DNA of 64,000 nucleotides from positions 1,478,698 to 1,542,697 of the forward strand of contig JAAVVV010000001.1 of NCBI GenBank assembly GCA_023910605.1, read 5' to 3'. A program made the position numbers and the translations under genes. Below are positions 58,138-64,000 of this stretch, piece by piece (positions within the stretch are counted from its first letter, which is position 1; each line of letters starts with the position of its first letter). The notes under the pieces were generated by a model. It did no database searches. It had not been told where the DNA came from and saw only the letters and a program-made list of their open reading frames with translations. Origin of the DNA: Bosea sp. (in: a-proteobacteria). Lineage in GTDB: Bacteria > Pseudomonadota > Alphaproteobacteria > Rhizobiales > Beijerinckiaceae.

Positions 58138-59031
58138 ATGCCTGACTTGTCCGCTGCCACCGCACATGGCGTTGCCGCAGCGCCCCGGCTGGTTGACGGC
58201 TTGCGCGAACTGGCTGGCGGCATCGACGTGCTGCTGTGCGATGTCTGGGGCGTGGTGCACAATGGCCAGAGCGCGCACCCTGCGGCCTGCGCGGCGCTGG
58301 AGACCTATCGCGCGGGCGGCGGGCTCGTCGTCATGGTGTCGAATTCTCCGCGGCCCTCGCCCGATGTCATCCCCCAGCTGCTTGGCTATGGCGTGACCCG
58401 GTCCTCCTTCGACCGCATCATAACCTCCGGCGATCTGACCCGCCAGATGATCACAGCCCGCGCCGGCCAGCCGCTGCTGCATCTGGGCCCCGGGCGCGAC
58501 CACACGCTGTTCGCTGGCCTTGATGCCCCGCGCGCCGGCGTGGAGGATGCAGAATACTGCGTCTGCACCGGGTTCGCCGACGACGAGAGCGAGACGCCGG
58601 ACGACTATGCCGCCATTCTCGCCGCAATGGCCGCGCGCGGGCTGACGATGATCTGCGCCAATCCTGATCTCATCGTCGAGCGCGGCCATCGGCTGATCCC
58701 CTGCGCGGGGGCCATGGCGCAGGTTTACGAGAAGCTGGGCGGGGAGACCATCTACGCCGGCAAGCCGCACCGCCCCGTCTATGAGCAGGCGCTTGCCATC
58801 GCCGGCGAACTGCGCGGCGGCCCCGTCGATCTGGCGCGCGTCTTGGGAATCGGCGACGCGATCCGCACCGATGTCGCGGGAGCGCATGGCATCGGCGTGC
58901 GCTCGATCCTGCTGCTCGATGGCATTCACTGGGGTGATGTCGGCCGCCAGGACTGGCGCGACCACCATGGCGACTGGCTCAGGGCCCAGCCTTTCCAGCC
59001 GACCTATGTCATGCCGCGCCTGAGCTGGTGA
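58138..59031 (+). CDS. HAD class IIA hydrolase (TIGR01459 type)
   Basis: A 297-residue NagD-like phosphatase. Motif I is LLCDVWGVVHNG (nucleophile D-x-D variant DVW), motif II VMVSNSPRP, a class IIA cap in the middle, and motifs III/IV KPHRPVYE and GIGDAIRTDVAGA. Members of this alphaproteobacterial family lie next to ribF, as here (a CheY gene intervenes). Substrate unknown; a sugar phosphate or FMN-type phosphate is possible. Confidence 0.87.
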   Translation: MPDLSAATAHGVAAAPRLVDGLRELAGGIDVLLCDVWGVVHNGQSAHPAACAALETYRAGGGLVVMVSNSPRPSPDVIPQLLGYGVTRSSFDRIITSGDLTRQMITARAGQPLLHLGPGRDHTLFAGLDAPRAGVEDAEYCVCTGFADDESETPDDYAAILAAMAARGLTMICANPDLIVERGHRLIPCAGAMAQVYEKLGGETIYAGKPHRPVYEQALAIAGELRGGPVDLARVLGIGDAIRTDVAGAHGIGVRSILLLDGIHWGDVGRQDWRDHHGDWLRAQPFQPTYVMPRLSW

Positions 59032-59043
59032 GACCGGCCCTTC

Positions 59044-59427
59044 TCAGACGCCGCAGACCGCATCGATCTTCGACTTCAGCGTGTGCGCGTTGAACGGCTT
59101 GACGATGTAATTGCTCACGCCGGCCTTCTTGGCGGCGATGACGTTCTCGGTCTTGGATTCAGCCGTGACCATGATGAAGGGCGTGTTGCGCAGGCCGTCA
59201 TCGGCGCGCACCTGGCGCAGCAGCTCGTAGCCCGTCATCGGCTCCATGTTCCAGTCGGAGATCACGAGGCCGTACTTCTTCTGCTTGAGCTTGTCGAGCG
59301 CGGCGCCGCCGTCCGCAGCGTCGTCGACATTCTCGAAGCCGAGCTGCCTGAGCAGGTTCTTGATGATGCGCACCATGGTCTGGTAATCGTCCACGATCAG
59401 GATCGGCATCGATGTGTCAAGAGCCAT
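59044..59427 (-). CDS. CheY-like single-domain response regulator
   Basis: A 127-residue receiver domain. PILIVDDYQTM contains the acidic pair, LVISDWNMEPMTG the phospho-acceptor Asp, VTAES the switch Thr and NYIVKPF the Lys. No output domain. The ISDWNMEPMTGYELL core resembles the CheY proteins of Rhizobiales and would bind the flagellar switch or act as a phosphate sink. It is on the minus strand between the HAD gene and ribF, away from any che operon in this window; a chemoreceptor lies 1.3 kb away. Confidence 0.92.
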   Translation of the reverse strand: MALDTSMPILIVDDYQTMVRIIKNLLRQLGFENVDDAADGGAALDKLKQKKYGLVISDWNMEPMTGYELLRQVRADDGLRNTPFIMVTAESKTENVIAAKKAGVSNYIVKPFNAHTLKSKIDAVCGV

Positions 59428-59644
59428 GGCTCACTCCGTGCAGTGCATGACCCTACGTTCTCGGACCATCGGCCCAACTCGCCCCACCAGGCAGGCCTTC
59501 CCTGTGCAGATACGCCCCCGCGGTTGATATCGGGTTAAGTGCCTGTCGCGGCGCGGCTCCGGGCAGGTTCCGCCGCGCGCCCCGCGCTTGACGCCGCGCC
59601 CTGATCGCGTCACCAGCCCTCAGCGCCAACCGGAAGACAACAGC

Positions 59645-60634
59645 GTGTCGAGCGAACTCTCCCCCCTTGCAGCAAGTGCGCTCACGGCCTGGACCGGGGA
59701 GGGCGCAGCGCCCGCGCCCCTGCGCGGCGCGGTGGTGGCGATCGGCAACTTCGACGGCGTCCACCTCGGCCACAAGGCGCTTCTGGTCGAGGCGGCGAGG
59801 CTTGCGGCGGCTCAGGGCCGTGGGACGAAATCTGGCGGGGCTGAACGCCTTGCGGTGGGGCTGATCACCTTCGAGCCGCATCCGCGCAGCGTCTTCAGGC
59901 CGGATCAGCCCGTATTCCGGCTCACCACGCCGCTGATGCGGCGCATCCTTGCGGCGGAGAATGGGTGCGAGGCCATCGCCGAGCTGCCGTTTGACAAGCC
60001 CTTCGCCGCCCGCAGCGCCGCCTCCTTCATCGATGAGCTGCTGCTTGGACAGATCGATGTCGCCGGCGTCGTCATCGGCGGGGACTTCGCCTTTGGCCGC
60101 AGCCGCGAAGGCGATGCCGACATGCTGCGGGATCGGCTGCGGGCGGCGGGCCGCTTCGTTTCGGTGGCCGCGCCGGTGCTGGACGGGGAGGGTGGCGTCG
60201 TCTCCTCCTCGCGCATCCGCGATGCGCTCGGGCAGGGCGATGTGGCCCGGGCCAATGCGCTGCTCGGCCACCGCTGGCGCATCGCGGCCGAGGTCGTGCA
60301 CGGCGACAAGCGCGGCCGGCTCCTTGGCTATCCCACCGCCAACATGGCGCTGCCGCCCGACAATCGGCTGCGGCACGGCATCTATGCGGTGCGCCTGCGG
60401 ATCGACGGCGCCTGGCGCGGCGGCGTGGCCAGCTTCGGCCGCCGCCCGACCTTCGACGATGGCGCGCCGCGGCTCGAGAGCCATGTATTCGATTACGCCG
60501 GCGATCTTTATGGACGCACCGTGGAGGTCGAGTTCGCCGGCTGGATCAGGGGCGAGCTGAAGTTCGATTCGGTGGATGCGTTGATCGCCCGCATGGATGC
60601 CGATTCGCTGGTCGCCCGCGGCATGCTCGGCTAA
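59645..60634 (+). CDS. ribF: Bifunctional riboflavin kinase/FAD synthetase
   Basis: GTG 59645 with GGAAG 10 nt upstream gives 329 residues. The N-terminal adenylyltransferase domain has AIGNFDGVHLGHKALL and VVIGGDFAFGRSREG; the C-terminal flavokinase domain has GDKRGRLLGYPTANM and the ESHVFDYAGDLYGRTVEVEF block. It makes FMN and then FAD. A TTG at 59588 is an upstream alternative. Confidence 0.96.
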   Translation: MSSELSPLAASALTAWTGEGAAPAPLRGAVVAIGNFDGVHLGHKALLVEAARLAAAQGRGTKSGGAERLAVGLITFEPHPRSVFRPDQPVFRLTTPLMRRILAAENGCEAIAELPFDKPFAARSAASFIDELLLGQIDVAGVVIGGDFAFGRSREGDADMLRDRLRAAGRFVSVAAPVLDGEGGVVSSSRIRDALGQGDVARANALLGHRWRIAAEVVHGDKRGRLLGYPTANMALPPDNRLRHGIYAVRLRIDGAWRGGVASFGRRPTFDDGAPRLESHVFDYAGDLYGRTVEVEFAGWIRGELKFDSVDALIARMDADSLVARGMLG

Positions 60635-60732
60635 GCCCTGACCTGCGCGCCGGGCGGCCTGCCGCCGACTCGTTTGCAGAACGTTAACTGTAATCGCCCC
60701 ATGCTCCGCGTCACTGTGGAGACTGTCGGTTC

Positions 60733-62451
60733 ATGAAGCGGCCTGTTGTCTCGGGTATGTCGCTGCACGTCAGGATGGCGCTCGGCGTGATCCTGCTGAT
60801 CATGGCCAGCGCGGCGTGCCTTGGCGCGCTTTCCGTGTCGATCGTCAATTCCAGCATCATGAGCAGCGGCTTCCAGGCCCAGAACAACGCTATGAAGCTG
60901 GCTGCGCACCTGATGCGCACCTCCCAGCCCGGCATCGAGGTTCTGCATTCTCCGCTTGGCGTGGACCGCATCCGGATGCCCGCTGTCGAGGGCTTCTCCG
61001 ATCATCGCCTTGTCGACACCGTGGCCCAGATCCTTGGCGGGAAGGCCACGATCTTCCGCTGGGACCCCGAGCGCGGCGATTACGAGCGCATCAGCACCTC
61101 CGTGCGCAGGCCCGATGGCGGGCGCGCGGTCGGCGGCCATCTCGGCACGGCGGCTCCGGCCTTCGCGGCGGTGCGTTCCGGCCTGCTGTATCTGGGCGAG
61201 ACCAGTCTGCATGGCGTCGCCTATCTCGATCAGTATGTGCCCATCGTCACGCCCAACGGCGCGGTGAGCGGCATCCTCAATGTCGGCGCCCGCAAGTACG
61301 AGTTGCAGGCGATGGCCAACGGCATCGACAGCGCCATCATGATCGGCTCGGCCTTCCTGGCTTTGCTTGGCGGCGCGGTCGGCTTCATCATGATGAGCCG
61401 GAGCCTGAACCCGCTCGGCCCGCTGGCCGGGTCGATCCGCGAGCTGGCGCGCGGCAAGCTCTCCAGTATGGTGGGTTATCGCGACCGCAAGGATGTCTTC
61501 GGCGACATGGCCCGCTCCATCGAGCTGCTTCGCGCCTCGCTGGTCGAGAAGGAAATGATGACGGAGGAAGAGGCCCGCCAAACCAGCGAGCGCATGCAGC
61601 GCGCCGAGCACATCGCGGATGCCGCGCGCCATCTCAACCAGTCCGTGGAGCAGTCGGTGTGCAGCGTGCTCGAGACCACCACGCTGCTGCGCGCCAATGC
61701 CGAGCAGCTCCGGCAGGCCGCCGACATGACAGCCTCGCAGCTCGGCGCGGCCTCGGCGGCCTCGGCCGGGTCCGCCGACAGCGTGCGGATTGCGGCCGCC
61801 GCCGCAGACCAGCTCAATTCCGTGATCGCCGACATTTCCCACCAGATCAGCCAGGGCTCCTCGGTCACCGCCGAGGCCGTCGCTGCCATGGACACAACGC
61901 GCGAACTTGTCGGCATCCTCGCCGCCTCATCCACCCGCATCGGCGAGGTGGTGAAGCTCATCACCTCCATCGCCGAGCAGACAAACCTGCTCGCGCTCAA
62001 CGCCACCATCGAGGCCGCCCGCGCCGGCGAGGCGGGGCGCGGCTTCGCCGTGGTGGCGCAGGAGGTCAAGCAACTCGCCAGCCAGACCGCGCGCGCCACG
62101 GACGAGATCCGCCGCCAGGTCGCGGAAATGCAGGGCGCCACCCACCAGGCCGTCGGCGCCATCGGCGGCATCGGCGAGACCATCGCCATGATCGACCGAA
62201 TCACGATCTCCATAGCCGGCGCGGTCGAGCAGCAGGGCGCCGCCACACTGGAAATCGCGCGCTCGATCTCGGACGCCGCAAGCTCCAGCGCCGAGATGAC
62301 CAACGCCATCGTCGCCGTGGACCAGGCCTCCAAGCGCAGCGCCTTGAGCGCGGCGGGCGAGCTGGATAGCGCAGCCGAAACGGTGATGCGCAATGCCGAC
62401 ATGCTGCGCCAGGCTGTCGGCCAGCACATCTCCACCATCAAGGCGGCCTGA
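60733..62451 (+). CDS. Methyl-accepting chemotaxis protein (Cache sensor)
   Basis: A 572-residue chemoreceptor. Transmembrane helices at ~15-37 and ~200-222 bracket a periplasmic Cache_3/Cache_2-like sensor ([38 protein letters not shown]). A HAMP domain follows (~223-275), then a signalling domain whose hairpin tip is [20 protein letters not shown]. The C-terminus lacks a CheR pentapeptide. The ligand is unknown; small carboxylates are common for this sensor type. Confidence 0.93.
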   Translation: MKRPVVSGMSLHVRMALGVILLIMASAACLGALSVSIVNSSIMSSGFQAQNNAMKLAAHLMRTSQPGIEVLHSPLGVDRIRMPAVEGFSDHRLVDTVAQILGGKATIFRWDPERGDYERISTSVRRPDGGRAVGGHLGTAAPAFAAVRSGLLYLGETSLHGVAYLDQYVPIVTPNGAVSGILNVGARKYELQAMANGIDSAIMIGSAFLALLGGAVGFIMMSRSLNPLGPLAGSIRELARGKLSSMVGYRDRKDVFGDMARSIELLRASLVEKEMMTEEEARQTSERMQRAEHIADAARHLNQSVEQSVCSVLETTTLLRANAEQLRQAADMTASQLGAASAASAGSADSVRIAAAAADQLNSVIADISHQISQGSSVTAEAVAAMDTTRELVGILAASSTRIGEVVKLITSIAEQTNLLALNATIEAARAGEAGRGFAVVAQEVKQLASQTARATDEIRRQVAEMQGATHQAVGAIGGIGETIAMIDRITISIAGAVEQQGAATLEIARSISDAASSSAEMTNAIVAVDQASKRSALSAAGELDSAAETVMRNADMLRQAVGQHISTIKAA

Positions 62452-62781
62452 GGTCGAGACGGCGCTTCGCCTTGGCAAGGCCGGCGCGAAGCTGCTACAG
62501 GCGCGCCATGGAAAGCGCCTTTCGCCTCGCTTCGCGAATTATGCGCCCGGCCCCTCGCGCCTGAACGGCGCCGACGGGCCGGGATGATCGACGGCGCCGG
62601 CTCGGCCCCGCAAGTCCATGCACGCAGCACTTTCCATCCAGCCCTTTCCATCCAGCCGATTCTTGCAACAGCCGATTCTTGCAACAGCCGCCCCAATGGC
62701 CCATGAGAGCGCTGATCCCGGCGCAGCCCGGCGTTACGGGCCGCCTCTGGTCCATGAGCGCGGCAGACAAGCGAAAAGACC
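62452..62781. other. Intergenic region between the chemoreceptor and ileS
   Basis: 330 bp with no supportable gene: the frames here have no conserved content, and an ATG at 62508 gives only a short peptide. It contains the tandem short duplications listed separately and presumably the ileS promoter. I do not see a T-box or other known leader. Confidence 0.5.
62630..62689. repeat. Two adjacent pairs of short tandem duplications
   Basis: CTTTCCATCCAGCC is repeated exactly at 62630-62643 and 62644-62657; it is followed directly by GATTCTTGCAACAGCC repeated exactly at 62658-62673 and 62674-62689. The patch lies 92 bp before the ileS start and looks like recent replication slippage. Confidence 0.9.
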
Positions 62782-64000
62782 ATGACGGACGTTCCTGACA
62801 CACCCGCCACGCGCGACTACTCGCAGACGCTGAACCTGCCGCAGACCGGGTTCCCCATGCGCGCGGGCCTGCCCAATCTCGAACCGCGCCTGCTTGCCCG
62901 CTGGCAGGAGACGGGGCTCTATGCCCGCCTGCGCAAGGCCGCCAGGGGCCGCGACCGCTTCGTGCTGCATGACGGACCGCCCTACGCCAATGGCGACATC
63001 CACATCGGCCATGCGCTCAACAAGATCCTCAAGGACCTCGTGGTGCGCGGCGCGCAGATGGCGGGCCATGACAGCAACTACGTGCCCGGCTGGGACTGCC
63101 ACGGCCTGCCCATCGAATGGAAGATCGAGGAGCAGTATCGCGCCAGGGGCAAGAACAAGGACGAGGTGCCGATCATCGAGTTCCGCAAGGAGTGCCGCGC
63201 CTTCGCCGAGCACTGGGTCGGCGTGCAGCGCGAGCAGTTCAAGCGCCTCGGCGTCGAGGGCGACTGGGACAAGCCCTACCTGACCATGAGCTACCCCGCC
63301 GAAGCGCAGATCGCGCGCGAGATCATGAAGTTTGCCACCAACGGCCTGCTCTATCGCGGCTCCAAGCCGGTGATGTGGAGCGTCGTCGAGCGCACCGCGC
63401 TGGCCGAGGCCGAGATCGAATACCACGACTACCAGAGCGACATGGTCTGGGTGGCGTTTCCGGTGCGCAAGTATGGCTCTGCGGTGGGCGTAACTGGTAT
63501 TCTCGGAATTGGGGAATCGGTGCTGGATGCATCCAACGCGCGTCAAGCGCTTGAAAGCGCCTCCATCCTCATCTGGACCACCACCCCCTGGACCATCCCC
63601 GGCAATCGCGCGATCTCGTTCAATAACAGGATCGGCTATGGTCTTTATGAATTGACCGGGCTGCTTGATGGCAGCTTCGCCACGCTCGGCAAGCGCTACA
63701 TCGTCGCCGACAAGCTAGCAGACGAGGTGTTCGGCAAGGCGAAAGCCGTTGCGACCCGGCTGATGGACGTTCCTGCCGACCTGCTTGGCGGCATCACCTG
63801 CGCCCACCCGCTCGCCGGCGAAGGCTACGATTTCGACGTGCCCCTGCTCGACGGCGACCATGTGACCGATGATGCCGGCACCGGCTTCGTCCACACCGCC
63901 CCCGGCCATGGCCGCGAGGACTTCGACATCTGGATGCGGGCGGATACGCAACAGATGCTCCGCGCCAAGGGCATCGACACGGCCATCCCCTACACGGTGG
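62782..64000 (+). CDS. ileS: Isoleucyl-tRNA synthetase (5' part)
   Basis: The frame is open from ATG 62782 to the window edge (406 codons). Class I synthetase features: [19 protein letters not shown] with the HIGH motif, [13 protein letters not shown] and the editing-domain entry [17 protein letters not shown]. The KMSKS loop and anticodon domain lie beyond the window. An extra, less GC-rich stretch (about residues 231-262, reading [14 protein letters not shown] and on) precedes the editing domain and looks like a lineage-specific insertion. Confidence 0.96.
   Translation, partial: MTDVPDTPATRDYSQTLNLPQTGFPMRAGLPNLEPRLLARWQETGLYARLRKAARGRDRFVLHDGPPYANGDIHIGHALNKILKDLVVRGAQMAGHDSNYVPGWDCHGLPIEWKIEEQYRARGKNKDEVPIIEFRKECRAFAEHWVGVQREQFKRLGVEGDWDKPYLTMSYPAEAQIAREIMKFATNGLLYRGSKPVMWSVVERTALAEAEIEYHDYQSDMVWVAFPVRKYGSAVGVTGILGIGESVLDASNARQALESASILIWTTTPWTIPGNRAISFNNRIGYGLYELTGLLDGSFATLGKRYIVADKLADEVFGKAKAVATRLMDVPADLLGGITCAHPLAGEGYDFDVPLLDGDHVTDDAGTGFVHTAPGHGREDFDIWMRADTQQMLRAKGIDTAIPYTV

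Overview
The window is about 64 kb of dense, high-GC chromosome from an alphaproteobacterium, most likely of the order Hyphomicrobiales (Rhizobiales). The pointers are hisG paired with hisZ, a DUF1150 protein, a Rhizobium-type phospholipid N-methyltransferase homologue, an FzlA-like GST, the dapB-gpmA and HAD(TIGR01459)/ribF neighbourhoods, an EcfG-type stress promoter (GGAAC-N16-CGTT) and an RpoH-type heat-shock promoter. Assignment below order level is not possible from reading alone. Almost everything is housekeeping DNA. I see no CRISPR array, prophage, conjugative element, rRNA or tRNA gene.

Layout. 0-7 kb: DUF1150 tail, alpha/beta hydrolase, glycosyltransferase, infC with an AUU start and its own terminator, a tryptophan 2,3-dioxygenase homologue, a fused SbmA/BacA-like ABC transporter and a META-domain protein. 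7.1-7.2 kb: a probable plus-strand small RNA made of two stem-loops with C-rich, CUCCCC-containing loops and a U6 terminator, resembling alphaproteobacterial 'cuckoo' sRNAs. 7.2-20.6 kb: hisZ-hisG, murA, a MetX-like hydrolase, the overlapping ygfZ-tag-HD run, the overlapping fzlA-like/queG/SDR run, uppP, nth, DUF2244 and an Ada-like repair protein. 21.6-22.9 kb: one intact ISAs1-family insertion sequence (1,253 bp) with 24-bp imperfect inverted repeats and a perfect 10-bp target duplication, inserted 69 bp upstream of the dnaK heat-shock promoter. 23-26.3 kb: dnaK-dnaJ. 26.4-32.3 kb: PmtA-like methyltransferase, FMN reductase, pyrF, two DUF1330 paralogues, metallophosphoesterase, L,D-transpeptidase and an HDAC-family deacetylase. 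32.4-35.5 kb: an EcfG-controlled KGG stress protein, then dxs-tlyA. 35.6-41 kb: kdgK, a small secreted protein and selO; then a cobalamin riboswitch with a BtuB-type receptor.

40.8-49.5 kb holds the histidine-utilisation locus: hutD, hutF, hutI, hutH and hutU. HutH deaminates histidine, HutU hydrates urocanate, HutI opens the ring and HutF deiminates formiminoglutamate. A cytochrome P450 and an iodotyrosine-deiodinase-like flavoprotein sit inside the locus, and neither hutG nor hutC is in the window. 49.5-56.1 kb: polA; then dapB-gpmA-alkB and a class III aminotransferase. 56.4-64 kb: a membrane-anchored degenerate EAL protein with a 33-bp minisatellite, a HAD hydrolase, a CheY-like regulator, ribF, a chemoreceptor, a patch of short tandem duplications and the first 406 codons of ileS.

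I did not find a convincing new multi-gene system. The observations most worth checking are the C-loop small RNA, the IYD-like enzyme beside a P450 in the hut locus, the EcfG promoter of the KGG gene, and the IS next to the dnaK promoter.
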